The position numbers and the translations under genes were made by a program. A DNA stretch of 64,000 nucleotides from a bacterium (GTDB lineage Bacteria; Oederibacteriota; CAKKQC01), in contig CAKKQC010000023.1 of NCBI GenBank assembly GCA_919901855.1, positions 21,876-85,875 of the forward strand, written 5' to 3'. A model generated the notes under the pieces. That model saw only the letters and a list, made by a program, of their open reading frames with translations. It made no database searches and was not told the DNA's origin. This document shows positions 17,946 to 26,804 of this stretch, in pieces (the stretch's first letter is position 1; every line of letters begins with the position of its first letter).

Positions 17946-18960
17946 CGGAGTCAAGCCCCACTCCCAGTTCGATTTCCACGCGACGGCCTCGCTGCACGCC
18001 CTGCGTCACTGCCGCCGAGGTCACTCCCAGGAGCTTGGCTACTGCGACTCCGCGCATCCCGAGATCCTCGACCAACCACTTACACGCGAGTGCCCGCCCC
18101 ATGACAACAGCCTGGCGCCGATTCGGTCGTTGGATTGCATCAGCCGATACACCCACAGCCTTTGCCGCCGCTCGTACGGCCGCCTGCGGACTTACCCGCC
18201 TGCCTGCCCGCTGCCGTCTGCGTTCCGCTGCCTCCACCTTCGCCGCAACGCGGGCGATGAACCGCCCTCCACCCAATATGCGCGGGTCATTGCCTCCGCC
18301 ACCACCCTCTTGCGTAGACTCAACGTCCATGATGATTCCCCTCATGTGCGACCAACCCCTGGCGAGATCGGGATGCCGGCTCTTCCTCACGCCGTCGGCC
18401 AGAAAAGCTGAATACCGGCTCCTCGCCCGAGACCGATCTCTCGAGAACTCCGCCAGCACATCGTCAGTTTCCTGCCATGGAGCGGACCGCCTCCCGAGCA
18501 ACGCGGCGTGCCCCGACCATTGGTAATCCGTCAGCCCTTCCAGCGATCCAACCAGACCAGCCCGTAGAGGATTCAGGTGAATGTACCGGACCAACTCCAG
18601 CAGGTAGCTGTCCTTGTCGCAGAGCAACGACTTGTACCGATTCCCGAATAGATGTCCAAACCGCCTGTGCCGCCGGTTGTACCGGCCGGCGTAGCGAAGA
18701 AGGAGACGATGCATGAGTCTCCAGAGCGGAACGGCTCCCGTCTGGATCAGCATGTGAACGTGATTGGGCATCAGCGACCATGCGAGACACCTTGCCCCTG
18801 CGCGAAGCAGTTCCCGCTCCAGTTCTCCGATGAAGAAACGGTAATCTGACCGGTCGACAAATACAGGAGCGCCCCCAACCCCCCGCACCATGACGTGATG
18901 CAGGGCCCCTGGGAAGTCCAGTCTCGCCTGACGAGGCATCGTGCCATCATTCTCCGTCAT
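17938..18960 (-). CDS. REP-associated tyrosine transposase (Y1/HUH) with DnaA-like C-terminal domain
   Basis: The 340-aa protein opens with the RAYT signature MPRQARLDFPGALHHVMVRG, carries the HUH pair in WSLMPNHVHMLI (His67, His69) and the RYIHLNPLRAGLV motif. Tyr119 in YLLELVRY is the likely nucleophile, with Tyr126 the alternative. Family members are single-strand nucleases that recognise and move palindromic (REP-type) sequences. Unlike the short ~165-aa forms, it has a ~130-residue extension after residue 210. The end of this extension (RRQAVVMGRALACKWLVEDL, then VAKLLGVTSAAVTQGVQRG) resembles the DnaA C-terminal helix-turn-helix. The start could be the first ATG or the internal MPRQARL ATG, which has GGAG upstream. 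Confidence 0.88.
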   Translation of the reverse strand: MTENDGTMPRQARLDFPGALHHVMVRGVGGAPVFVDRSDYRFFIGELERELLRAGARCLAWSLMPNHVHMLIQTGAVPLWRLMHRLLLRYAGRYNRRHRRFGHLFGNRYKSLLCDKDSYLLELVRYIHLNPLRAGLVGSLEGLTDYQWSGHAALLGRRSAPWQETDDVLAEFSRDRSRARSRYSAFLADGVRKSRHPDLARGWSHMRGIIMDVESTQEGGGGGNDPRILGGGRFIARVAAKVEAAERRRQRAGRRVSPQAAVRAAAKAVGVSADAIQRPNRRQAVVMGRALACKWLVEDLGMRGVAVAKLLGVTSAAVTQGVQRGRRVEIELGVGLDSAT

Positions 18961-18974
18961 TCAGCGGCTGCATA

Positions 18975-19000
18975 CAACTTAAATACTTAAATACGTCCCC
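18975..19000 (-). repeat. Right terminal inverted repeat of the RAYT element
   Basis: It is an exact inverted copy of the left end: CAA, two copies of CTTAAATA, then CGTCCCC on the plus strand. It begins about 14 nt upstream of the transposase start, so it may also supply promoter-like AT-rich sequence for that gene. Confidence 0.9.
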
Positions 19001-19009
19001 TAGGATCCG

Positions 19010-19780
19010 CTAGGTGAGATGCGGGATGGAGCGCCAGTCGAAGCCGAGGAGGGAGGCGGCGAGACGGTCGACCTCGACCGGATCGGCACCCGCGACCAGT
19101 TTCATCACGCGCGGCGAGCACTCGGCGCCGCCTAGGTGGTATTCGGCCAGCCCGACCCGGGCGTCGAGCAGCGTGAGGTCGGGCGTCCGATGGCGGTTGA
19201 GGTCCCGGATCGCCTCGTGCATCGCGCCATGGAACGCGGACTTCTTCCAGTGGCCTCCCTGTTGGTAGTGCGCCGGGGGGGCGAACCCCATCATGTTCTT
19301 GAGCGTGCCCGTGATCTTCGCCAGACTGTGCGCCTTGAGCACGGGCACCGAGATCACGAAGTGGTCCATCGCGACGGCCGGCATGTGAAATGCGGGGAAA
19401 ACCCGGCAGGCGGCGTTCCGCAGCAGGATCGTTGGCGCGGTGTTGAGGTTCAGGAGCGGCACCCCCGTGCGCTTCGACAGCGCCGCGTACCCGAGCTTAT
19501 CGAACGCCAGCTCAGTGTCGTATGACGCCGCGCCGCAGCCCTCGGCGACAACCAGGGACGCCTTCGAGCACGCGCGGCAGTAGGCGATGACGGCCTCCAC
19601 GCACTCGACCGGGGTCGTCACCGGAGGCGGTACGGCCTCGACCAGGTTCGGCTTGATCAGGATCGCGTTCTGGCGGGAAAGGAGGCTGGCCGCGCCGGCG
19701 GCGTCAAGGACGCGCGGGACGGATTCGGCATAGGAGACGAACGGCACGACGGAGGGCCGGACGGCCGTCGCCCGGCCCAT
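19010..19780 (-). CDS. DUF362 family protein
   Basis: The 256-aa product matches the DUF362 pattern: ILIKPNLV near residue 50, a C-P-rich middle (VIAYCRACSKASLVVAEGCG), 'VISVPVLKAHSLAKITGTLKNMMG' and a late LLDARVGL / LVAGADPVEVD segment. The biochemical role of the family is unsettled; some members carry ferredoxin clusters, but this one has no CxxCxxC set. The chosen ATG (MGRATAV) lies 14 nt after the nuoN stop with GGGGGA upstream. An ATG 24 nt earlier overlaps nuoN. It is probably cotranscribed with the complex I genes. The inserted transposase element lies 10 nt after its stop. Confidence 0.75.
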   Translation of the reverse strand: MGRATAVRPSVVPFVSYAESVPRVLDAAGAASLLSRQNAILIKPNLVEAVPPPVTTPVECVEAVIAYCRACSKASLVVAEGCGAASYDTELAFDKLGYAALSKRTGVPLLNLNTAPTILLRNAACRVFPAFHMPAVAMDHFVISVPVLKAHSLAKITGTLKNMMGFAPPAHYQQGGHWKKSAFHGAMHEAIRDLNRHRTPDLTLLDARVGLAEYHLGGAECSPRVMKLVAGADPVEVDRLAASLLGFDWRSIPHLT

Positions 19781-19794
19781 GGACGGATCCCCCG

Positions 19795-21234
19795 CTACTG
19801 CCATCCCTGGGCCACGCCCATGGCCAGGTCCAGGAGATACCGCGGCGCCAGCCCGAGCGCGAGGATCCCGAGCACGCATAGAAGAAGGGCCAGCCCTGCC
19901 GTGAACCCCGGCTCGATCGGGGCCGTCGTCGTCGGCTCCTCGATATACATGCGCCGGATCACGAGCAGGTAGTAGTAGAGCGACACGATCGACAGGAGGA
20001 CCGCCAGCACGACGAGCCACAGGAAGCGGGAGGGAAACTCCATCGCCGCCGCGAAGAGGTATACCTTCCCGACGAATCCGCCCAACGGAGGGATGCCCGC
20101 CAGCGACAGCAGGGAGAGCATCATCACGAGCGCCACCAGCGGCGACCGGCGGGACAATCCGGCGAACGCCGCGATCTCGTCCGATCCGGCCGACCGGGAC
20201 ACCACGATCACGGAGATGAACGCGCCCAGGTTGGTGAAGACGTAGATCGCCAGGAACAGCAGGACCGCGGAGACGCCCCGGGGCGTGCCCGGCACGAACC
20301 CGACCAGCAGGTACCCGGCCTGGGCGATCGACGAGTACGCGAGAAGGCGCTTGATGTTCGTCTGCGGGATCGCCAGGAAGCTCCCGACCAGGAGCGTGCC
20401 CGCGGCCATGACCGAGACCAGGAGGGTCCAGTCCTCCTGGAGGACCCGGAACGGCCCCAGGAGCAGCCGGATCATGATCACGAACCCCGCCGCCTTCGAG
20501 GCGACGGAGGCGAAGGCGACCATGGGGGTGGGGCCGCCCTCGTAGACATCGGGCGCCCACATGTGGAACGGCACCGCGGCCACCTTGAACCCAACCGCCG
20601 CGAGCATGAAGACGAGTCCGACCAGGAACAGGGGTTCGGAGGCGTGCAGGGGACCCGCCACCGCGAGGTCCCGCAGCGCGGTGGAGCCGCCGATGGCGTA
20701 GACGAAGGAGGCGCCGAAGAGGAAGAGCGCGGTCGAGAACGCGCCCACCAGCAGGTACTTTAGCCCCGCCTCCTGCGACTTAGGCTCGCCCCGCCGGAGG
20801 GCCGCCATCACGTACAGCGAGAGGCTCGTGAGCTCGAGAGCGACGAAGAGCGATACCAGCTCGTTGGCGCCCGAGAGGAGGAGCATGCCCGTCGTGGACG
20901 ACCCCAGGCAGAGGTAATACTCCCCCGCCCACGATTGGTCCCGCATGTCGCGCAGCGACGCGAGCGTCACGATTACCAGCGCGGACAGGAAGAGGATCTT
21001 GAAGTAGCGCGCGAGGCCGTCCACGACGAACACGCCGTCCCAGAGCGAGGCGTTCGGCACCGGCCACGCGAAGGCCGCCACCAGGGCCGCAACCGCGCCC
21101 GCCAACAGCAGCCAGCCCGCCGGGGACCGCCAGTTCCGCGGCCGGATGAGATCGGCGAGGAAGCCCGCCCCAATCCCGGCGAGCAGGATGGCTTCCACGC
21201 GGAAGACGCTCAAGTCCACGGCGGGGAAGCCCAT
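19795..21234 (-). CDS. nuoN: NADH-quinone oxidoreductase subunit N
   Basis: The 479-aa antiporter-like subunit sits in the membrane arm of complex I. About 14 helices are visible. Family landmarks include the central LKYLLVGAFSTALFLFGASF helix, FHMWAPDVYEGGPTPMVAF and IPQTNIKRLLAYSSIAQAGYLLVG. The ATG shares one nt with the nuoM stop (TGATG). Frame extensions upstream lie inside nuoM and are rejected. It is the last nuo gene in the run. Confidence 0.96.
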   Translation of the reverse strand: MGFPAVDLSVFRVEAILLAGIGAGFLADLIRPRNWRSPAGWLLLAGAVAALVAAFAWPVPNASLWDGVFVVDGLARYFKILFLSALVIVTLASLRDMRDQSWAGEYYLCLGSSTTGMLLLSGANELVSLFVALELTSLSLYVMAALRRGEPKSQEAGLKYLLVGAFSTALFLFGASFVYAIGGSTALRDLAVAGPLHASEPLFLVGLVFMLAAVGFKVAAVPFHMWAPDVYEGGPTPMVAFASVASKAAGFVIMIRLLLGPFRVLQEDWTLLVSVMAAGTLLVGSFLAIPQTNIKRLLAYSSIAQAGYLLVGFVPGTPRGVSAVLLFLAIYVFTNLGAFISVIVVSRSAGSDEIAAFAGLSRRSPLVALVMMLSLLSLAGIPPLGGFVGKVYLFAAAMEFPSRFLWLVVLAVLLSIVSLYYYLLVIRRMYIEEPTTTAPIEPGFTAGLALLLCVLGILALGLAPRYLLDLAMGVAQGWQ

Positions 21235-22820
21235 CAGCCCCCTCCCGCCACGCGCGCGAGCACGGGTCCGACGCCGCTGTTGATGATCGATACGAGCCAC
21301 CCCGGGAGCATCCCCACCGCCACCAGGACGGAGGCCAGGATCGTGAGGCACAGGATCTGCACGGGGCTGGCATCGGTGATTTCATCGTAGTGCGGGTTGG
21401 TCAAGGGACCCCAGAAGCACTTCTGGAGCACGCGCAGGACGTAGGCCGCCGTCACCACGATCCCGACGGCCGCGATCGCGCACATGACCCGGTTCATCTG
21501 CCAGGCGCCGAGGAAAACCATGAACTCGGCCACGAACCCCGAGAGGCCGGGCAGGCCGAGCGAGGCCAGCCCCGCGATGGTGAAGAAGGTCGCGATCACG
21601 GGCATCTTGGCCCCCAGCCCGCCGTACTCGGCGATCATGCGCGTGTGAGTCTTTTCGTAGGTGAATCCCACGAGGGCGAAGAACATGCCGGTCATGATCC
21701 CGTGCGAGAACATCTGCAGCACCGCCCCGTTCAGCCCCGCGTCGTTGAGCGTGCAGATGCCGAGGATTACGATCCCCATGTGCGAGACGGAGGAGTAGGC
21801 GATCACGTACTTGAGGTCCACCTGCGACATGGCCGAGAACGCGCCGTAGGTGATGTTAACGAGCGTGAAGACCGAGAAGTACGGGAGCCAGAACCGGGCG
21901 CCCTCGGGGCACAGCTCGACGCCAATGCGGATGATGCCGAACGCGCCGAGTTTCATGAGCACCCCCGCATGCAGCATCGAAACGGCGGTCGGGGCGGAGG
22001 CGTGGCCGTCCGGGGACCACGTGTGCAGGGGCCAGAACCCGGAAAGGATGCCGAACCCGATGAACAGGAACGGGAAGTAGAACTTCTGCACCCCGATCGG
22101 GTACGCCGTGCGCCGCATCGCGTCGAGGCTGAACGTGAGCGTGTGGGCGCCCGGCGCGCCGTAGGTCTCGGTCCCGAAGTACAGCGCGAGGAACCCGACG
22201 AGCATGAGCGCGCTACCCATCAAGAGGTAGAGCGTGAGCTTCATGGCCGAGTACTCCTTGGGCCCGGTCCCCCAGATCCCGATCAGGAGGTACATGGGCA
22301 GCACGGCGACCTCGTAGAACAGGAAGAAGACGAAGAGGTCCTGCGCGGCGAACACGCCGAACACGCCGGTCACGAGGAGCAGGAGAAGCGCGAAGAACTC
22401 CCGAGGACGGTGCTCGACCCGCCACGAGGCCAGCACGCCGCAGAAGATGATGATCCCCGTCAGCAGCTCCATGGCGACGCCGATCCCGTCAACGGCCAGC
22501 AAATAGCTTGCACCCAGCCCCGGAATCCACGCCGAGCTCTCGGCGAACTGGAAGGTCGAGACGCCCTCCCCGCGCTGGAACTGCAGGGCGAGGCAGATGG
22601 AGAGCACGAGGGCCGCGAACGCGAAGACGGCCGAGATCCACTTGATGAACCGCTCGTAGCGGTCCGGGATCGCCATCACGATCACGGACGCCGTTGCCGT
22701 GACGGCCATGAGGTTCGAGATCCAGTAGACCGTGTCGCCGGCGAGCTGGAGCCCGACGAACCAGCCCAAACCGGCCAGCGCCGCGGCCACGGTCCCCCAT
22801 GCGCACACGGTCGTAACCAC
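21234..22820 (-). CDS. nuoM: NADH-quinone oxidoreductase subunit M
   Basis: This 528-aa antiporter-like subunit provides one of three proton channels. Recognisable elements are FALLLLLVTGVFGVFAAQDLFVFFLFYEVAVLPMYLLIGIWG (proton-channel Glu in FYEV), FPFLFIGFGILSGFWPLHTWSPDGHASAPTAVSMLHAGVLMKLG and KYVIAYSSVSHMGIVILG. It starts 3 nt after the nuoL stop. The first ~30 residues (MVTTVCAWGTVAA) replace the more usual short N-terminus but are hydrophobic and plausible. Confidence 0.96.
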   Translation of the reverse strand: MVTTVCAWGTVAAALAGLGWFVGLQLAGDTVYWISNLMAVTATASVIVMAIPDRYERFIKWISAVFAFAALVLSICLALQFQRGEGVSTFQFAESSAWIPGLGASYLLAVDGIGVAMELLTGIIIFCGVLASWRVEHRPREFFALLLLLVTGVFGVFAAQDLFVFFLFYEVAVLPMYLLIGIWGTGPKEYSAMKLTLYLLMGSALMLVGFLALYFGTETYGAPGAHTLTFSLDAMRRTAYPIGVQKFYFPFLFIGFGILSGFWPLHTWSPDGHASAPTAVSMLHAGVLMKLGAFGIIRIGVELCPEGARFWLPYFSVFTLVNITYGAFSAMSQVDLKYVIAYSSVSHMGIVILGICTLNDAGLNGAVLQMFSHGIMTGMFFALVGFTYEKTHTRMIAEYGGLGAKMPVIATFFTIAGLASLGLPGLSGFVAEFMVFLGAWQMNRVMCAIAAVGIVVTAAYVLRVLQKCFWGPLTNPHYDEITDASPVQILCLTILASVLVAVGMLPGWLVSIINSGVGPVLARVAGGG

Positions 22821-22823
22821 GGC

Positions 22824-24734
22824 CTACCTCGCCCCCCCCAGACGCGCGAGCAGGAGCAGCAGGGCCACCCCCCCGAAAACCGCGGCCGCGTAGTGCTGGA
22901 CCCGGCCGGTCTGGAGGTACCGGAGCTGCGCCCCCGTCTGCCGGGCCAGCCACGCCACTCCGTTGACCGCCCCGTCCACGACGTTCCGGTCGAACCAGCC
23001 GATGCCGGCCGAGAACCGCATCACCACGCGGTCGATCAACCAGTCGTACGCCTCGTCCACGTAGTACCGGTGGCGCAGGAGATTGTACACGCCCGGGAAC
23101 CGGTTCGACAGGGCCTCGGGATCGGGCGAGCGGTAGACGTACATCCCGGCGGCCAGAAGCAGGCCGGCGAGGGGGACGAGCTGGGTGGCGGCCGCGAGCC
23201 CGAGGTGGATGTGGACCTCCTCCATCTCCCCGGCGTAGACGAATCGCGCGAAGTCCCAGACCCACCAGCCGACCGCGATCGAGAGGCCCGCGAGGATCAC
23301 GAGCGGTCCGCGCATGACGAGCGGTGCTTCGTGCGCGTGGGCGGCGCCGCCGCCCCGGGCCGTGCCGAGGAAGGCGACGAACACGACGCGGCCCATATAG
23401 AACGCGGTGCAGAACGATCCGGCGACCGCGAGCGCGAAGAGCGCGGGCGAGTAGGCGAGCACATGTACCAGGATTTCGTCCTTGCTGAAGAAGCCCGAGA
23501 ACGGGAAGAAGCCCGCGAGCGCAAGCGAGCCGATGGCGAACGTCCAGAATGTCCAGGGCATCGACTTCCGCAGTCCACCCATTTCCCACATGTCGTTCGT
23601 ATGCACCGCGTGAATGACCGCCCCGGCGCCGAGGAAGAGCAGGGCCTTGAAGAAGGCGTGCGTGAAGAGGTGGAACATGCCCGCGGTCACGGAGCCCGCC
23701 CCGAGCGCGAGCATCATGTAACCGAGCTGGCTGATCGTCGAATACGCCAGGACCCGCTTGATGTCGTCCTGGACGAGTGCGATCGTCGCCGCGAAGAACG
23801 CCGTGATCCCGCCGACCACGGCCACCGTGGCCATTGCGTCGGGCGAGCCGTGGAAGATGAACGAGAACCGGGCCACCATGTAGACGCCCGCCGCGACCAT
23901 GGTGGCGGCGTGAATGAGGGCGGACACGGGGGTCGGACCCTCCATCGCATCGGGCAGCCAGACGTGCAGGGGCACCTGGGCGCTCTTCCCCACCGCCCCG
24001 CAGAACAGGAGGAGCGCCGCGAGGGTGAGGGTTCGGGGATCAAGGAGTCCCGCCCCGATCTTCGCCTGCACCTCCGAGAACTCGAATGATCCCGCCGTCG
24101 TGCAGACGAGCAGGACCCCGAGCAGGAAACCGAGATCCCCCAGCCGCGTCGTCACGAACGCCTTCTTCGCCGCGAAGGCGGGCGCGTCGCGGTCGTACCA
24201 GAACCCGATCAGGAGGTAAGAGCACAGCCCAACGAGCTCCCAGCATACGAACAGTTGCACGAAGCTGTGGGCCATAACGAGACCGAGCATCGCCGCGCAG
24301 AATAGCGAGAGGTAGGCATAGAAGCGCGACAACCCGGCCTCGCCCGCCATGTATCCCAGCGAATAGATCTGGACCATGAGCGCCACCGTCGTCACCACCA
24401 GCAGCATGACCGCGGACAACGGGTCCACCTGGAGCCCGACCATGGGGTGCAGGGTCCCCGTCGTGAACCACGGCAGGGAGGACGCCAGGACGGTGTCGGG
24501 GCCCGCCTTGACCTGCGCGATGAAGGTCCAGAGCGAGAAAACGAACGAGAGGCCGATCGCGACGACCCCCACCGCCGCGGACAGCAGGCGCCACGGGCGG
24601 GTCACGAGCCCGATCACGACGAACGCGGCCAGCGGCAGGCCCGGGATGAGCCAGAGGTATCCGGGCGCCTCGACGACCGTGATCGCCGGCGCCGCCGCGA
24701 GCGCGGAAACGGCGACGGCGCCGGCGGCTACCAC
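22824..24734 (-). CDS. nuoL: NADH-quinone oxidoreductase subunit L
   Basis: The 636-aa distal antiporter subunit is close to the usual 610-660 length and keeps the C-terminal extension that forms the lateral helix. Motifs are FYAYLSLFCAAMLGLVMAHSFVQLFVCWELVGLCSYLLIGFWYDR, LHVWLPDAMEGPTPVSALIHAATMVAAGVYM, DDIKRVLAYSTISQLGYMMLALG and the FFSKDEIL loop. The start is a GTG whose bases overlap the end of nuoK (GTGGTAG). Confidence 0.97.
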   Translation of the reverse strand: MVAAGAVAVSALAAAPAITVVEAPGYLWLIPGLPLAAFVVIGLVTRPWRLLSAAVGVVAIGLSFVFSLWTFIAQVKAGPDTVLASSLPWFTTGTLHPMVGLQVDPLSAVMLLVVTTVALMVQIYSLGYMAGEAGLSRFYAYLSLFCAAMLGLVMAHSFVQLFVCWELVGLCSYLLIGFWYDRDAPAFAAKKAFVTTRLGDLGFLLGVLLVCTTAGSFEFSEVQAKIGAGLLDPRTLTLAALLLFCGAVGKSAQVPLHVWLPDAMEGPTPVSALIHAATMVAAGVYMVARFSFIFHGSPDAMATVAVVGGITAFFAATIALVQDDIKRVLAYSTISQLGYMMLALGAGSVTAGMFHLFTHAFFKALLFLGAGAVIHAVHTNDMWEMGGLRKSMPWTFWTFAIGSLALAGFFPFSGFFSKDEILVHVLAYSPALFALAVAGSFCTAFYMGRVVFVAFLGTARGGGAAHAHEAPLVMRGPLVILAGLSIAVGWWVWDFARFVYAGEMEEVHIHLGLAAATQLVPLAGLLLAAGMYVYRSPDPEALSNRFPGVYNLLRHRYYVDEAYDWLIDRVVMRFSAGIGWFDRNVVDGAVNGVAWLARQTGAQLRYLQTGRVQHYAAAVFGGVALLLLLARLGGAR

Positions 24735-25039
24735 TTGAGCGCCGTGAAGCGGTCGAGCGCCGCCGACTTCAGGGCCCGGTACAGGGCCAGGATGATTGCG
24801 AGACCCACGATCGCCTCCGCGGCCGCGATCGCGATGATGAAGATCGCGAAGACCTGGCCCGACGCCGCCTGCGGATTGCCCTGCAGGCGCGAAAACGTCA
24901 CGAAGTTGAGGGACGCGGCGTTCAGCATGAGCTCGATCGAGATCAGGACCGCGATCGCGTGCCGCCGCGCCAGGGCCCCGTAGATGCCGAGCCCGAACAG
25001 CAGGCTGGCCACGACGGCGTAGGCCTTGACGGTCAGCAC
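24728..25039 (-). CDS. nuoK: NADH-quinone oxidoreductase subunit K
   Basis: The 103-aa subunit has three helices. Both conserved membrane glutamates are in place: ISIELMLNAASLNFV (helix 2) and AIAAAEAIVGLAI (helix 3). The start GTG overlaps the nuoJ stop (GTGCTGA). It forms part of the hydrophilic axis linking quinone chemistry to the antiporter subunits. Confidence 0.96.
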   Translation of the reverse strand: MLTVKAYAVVASLLFGLGIYGALARRHAIAVLISIELMLNAASLNFVTFSRLQGNPQAASGQVFAIFIIAIAAAEAIVGLAIILALYRALKSAALDRFTALKW

Positions 25040-25563
25040 GAACCGTCCTCCGGCCGGCCCGAACCGCTCGAATCCCGCGGGTCGTCCCGGGCGATCACCA
25101 GACCCCCGACCAGCGCCACCAGCAGGAGCAGGGACACGGCCTCGAACGGAACGAGAAACTGGTTCAGCAGGGAGCCGCCCAGGTCCCGGGCGGAGACGGC
25201 CGCCGGCGGCGGGTCCACGAAGGGCGCCCGCACCACGGCCCAGGCGGTTGCCAGGGCAAGCACCGTCCCGAGGACGATCCCGGGCATCACGAGGCCCCGG
25301 TTCAACGTGACCCGCAGGACCGAGCCCTCGCGCTCGGTCAGCATGATCGCGAAGATGATGAGGACCGAGACGCCGCCGACATAGACGAGGACCTGGACGA
25401 CGGCCAGGAACTCCGCCCGCTGGAGCAGGAACAACCCCGCCACCCCGAATAGCGAGAGCATGAGCCCGAGCGCCGCACGGAAGACGTTGCGAACCACGAC
25501 GGCGAGGAATCCGCCCGCCAGCGCCATCAGCGCGAATACCGCGAAGGCCGCCTCAGCGGGCAT
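25033..25563 (-). CDS. nuoJ: NADH-quinone oxidoreductase subunit J
   Basis: The 176-aa product has five predicted helices. The conserved segment VQVLVYVGGVSVLIIFAIMLTER is standard NuoJ. It overlaps the end of nuoH by 11 nt (ATG start). In E. coli nuoI lies between H and J; here it is absent and J follows H directly. Confidence 0.95.
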   Translation of the reverse strand: MPAEAAFAVFALMALAGGFLAVVVRNVFRAALGLMLSLFGVAGLFLLQRAEFLAVVQVLVYVGGVSVLIIFAIMLTEREGSVLRVTLNRGLVMPGIVLGTVLALATAWAVVRAPFVDPPPAAVSARDLGGSLLNQFLVPFEAVSLLLLVALVGGLVIARDDPRDSSGSGRPEDGSC

Positions 25564-26800
25564 GGACCACCTCCCGCGGCCGGTTCATGCGGGCGAACTC
25601 GCGCTCGATCAGCGCCGACAGCCCCAGCCATCCCGCGCCCAGGAGGCCCCCGCATACCCCCCACGCCGCCAACCATCTCCCCACCGACGGCGGCGGAACG
25701 CCCGGCCCCGCGGCCAGCATGAAGTGCCAGATCGCCGCGGCCACGATCACCAGGAGGCTCATGGGAAACAGGAACTTCCACGCGAATCCGAGAAGCTGAT
25801 CGATCCGGAGGCGCGGGAAGGTCCCCCGGAACCACATGAACAGGAAGAACATGGCGTAGAGCTTGAGATGGAACCAGGCCCAGGAAGGCACCACCCCCGC
25901 GACTCCCTGCAGGAAGCCGGGCAGGTAGGGTTGGGGACCCTGCCAGCCGCCGAGGAAGACCGTGGCCGCCAGCCCGCCGGAGGCGAAAGTGCCAAGGAAC
26001 TCGGCCATCTGGAACATCGCGAACTTCATCCCCGTGAACTCCGTGTGGAACCCCGCGGCCAGCTCGGACTCCGCCTCGGCCAGGTCGAACGGCGTGCGGT
26101 TCGCCTCCGCGGCTCCGGCGAGGACGAAAACCACGAAAGCCGCCAACCCCCAGGGCGTTCCGATGAACCAGCCGGACGCCTGGGCGTCCACGATCGACGC
26201 CGTGGACATCGTCCCCGAGGACATTACGACCGCCACGAGCACCACGACCATCGGGATCTCGTAGGAGAGGATCTGGGCCGCTGCCCGCATGCTGCCCAGC
26301 ACGGGATACTTCGACCGGGAGCTCCAGCCCGCGGCGATCACGAGCGGGGTCTGCACCGCCGACATGCCGAGGAAGAAGAGGAGTCCGACGTTGAGGTCAA
26401 GAGCCGTCATGTCGCGCCCGAACGGCAGAACGAGGAAGAGCATGAAGACCGGCGCCGTCGCGAGCGCCGGAATCAGGAAGTGCATGACCACATCGGCGTC
26501 GCGGGGCACGATGTCCTCCTTGAGGAACATCTTGATGCCGTCCGCGATGGGCTGCAGCAACCCCGCGGGCCCGACGCGGTTCGGCCCGTAGCGGTCCTGG
26601 AACCTCGCCACGGTCTTCCGCTCGAGCCACGTCAGGAACATCATCGTCACCGGCGCGAACACCAGGATGGCCGCCGAGATCACGAGGGCGGACACGAGCG
26701 GACTCAATGCCGCGTACCACGCGTTCGGCAGGAGAGTCGAGAGCACGTTAAGCAGGAACCGCTTCCCCTCGACGAAGATCCCGTCCAACGCGCCCGTCAC
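25553..26800 (-). CDS. nuoH: NADH-quinone oxidoreductase subunit H
   Basis: The 415-aa subunit contacts the quinone site. Key stretches: LTWLERKTVARFQDRYGPNRVGPAGLLQPIADGIKMFLKED, SYEIPMVVVL and the acidic loop FDLAEAESELAAGFHTEFTGMKF. It is longer than the usual 320-350 aa because of C-terminal helices (VGRWLAAWGVCGGLLGAGWLGLSALIEREFARM). The chosen GTG has GGGAG 8 nt upstream and lies 4 nt after the nuoA stop; the frame stays open 13 codons further into nuoA. Confidence 0.95.
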   Translation of the reverse strand: MTGALDGIFVEGKRFLLNVLSTLLPNAWYAALSPLVSALVISAAILVFAPVTMMFLTWLERKTVARFQDRYGPNRVGPAGLLQPIADGIKMFLKEDIVPRDADVVMHFLIPALATAPVFMLFLVLPFGRDMTALDLNVGLLFFLGMSAVQTPLVIAAGWSSRSKYPVLGSMRAAAQILSYEIPMVVVLVAVVMSSGTMSTASIVDAQASGWFIGTPWGLAAFVVFVLAGAAEANRTPFDLAEAESELAAGFHTEFTGMKFAMFQMAEFLGTFASGGLAATVFLGGWQGPQPYLPGFLQGVAGVVPSWAWFHLKLYAMFFLFMWFRGTFPRLRIDQLLGFAWKFLFPMSLLVIVAAAIWHFMLAAGPGVPPPSVGRWLAAWGVCGGLLGAGWLGLSALIEREFARMNRPREVVHAR

Positions 26801-26804
26801 GGTG

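Larger units (their letters stand above)
17920..19000 (-). mobile_element. RAYT/Y1 (HUH) transposase element bounded by perfect 26-bp inverted repeats
   Basis: A 1081-bp unit contains one transposase gene and ends in exact 26-nt inverted copies (17920-17945 and 18975-19000). It lies between the DUF362 gene stop (10 nt away) and the start codon of the membrane-protein gene (1 nt away). I see no target-site duplication, as expected for HUH enzymes. The transposase points in the same direction as the host genes, so read-through into the membrane protein, dxr, rseP and proS is possible. Its lower GC at the ends (TATTTAAG repeats) contrasts with the surroundings and marks it as acquired. Confidence 0.85.

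Noticed and set aside
17938-18330. C-terminal part of the transposase considered as a separate dnaA gene
   Set aside because: It is in frame with the HUH domain, lacks the AAA+ ATPase motifs of DnaA and has no start of its own.
21390-24089. 899-codon open frame opposite nuoM/nuoL
   Set aside because: The translation is Arg/Glu/His/Gly-rich with no domain, and the other strand encodes unmistakable NuoM and NuoL. Long antisense frames are expected at this GC content.
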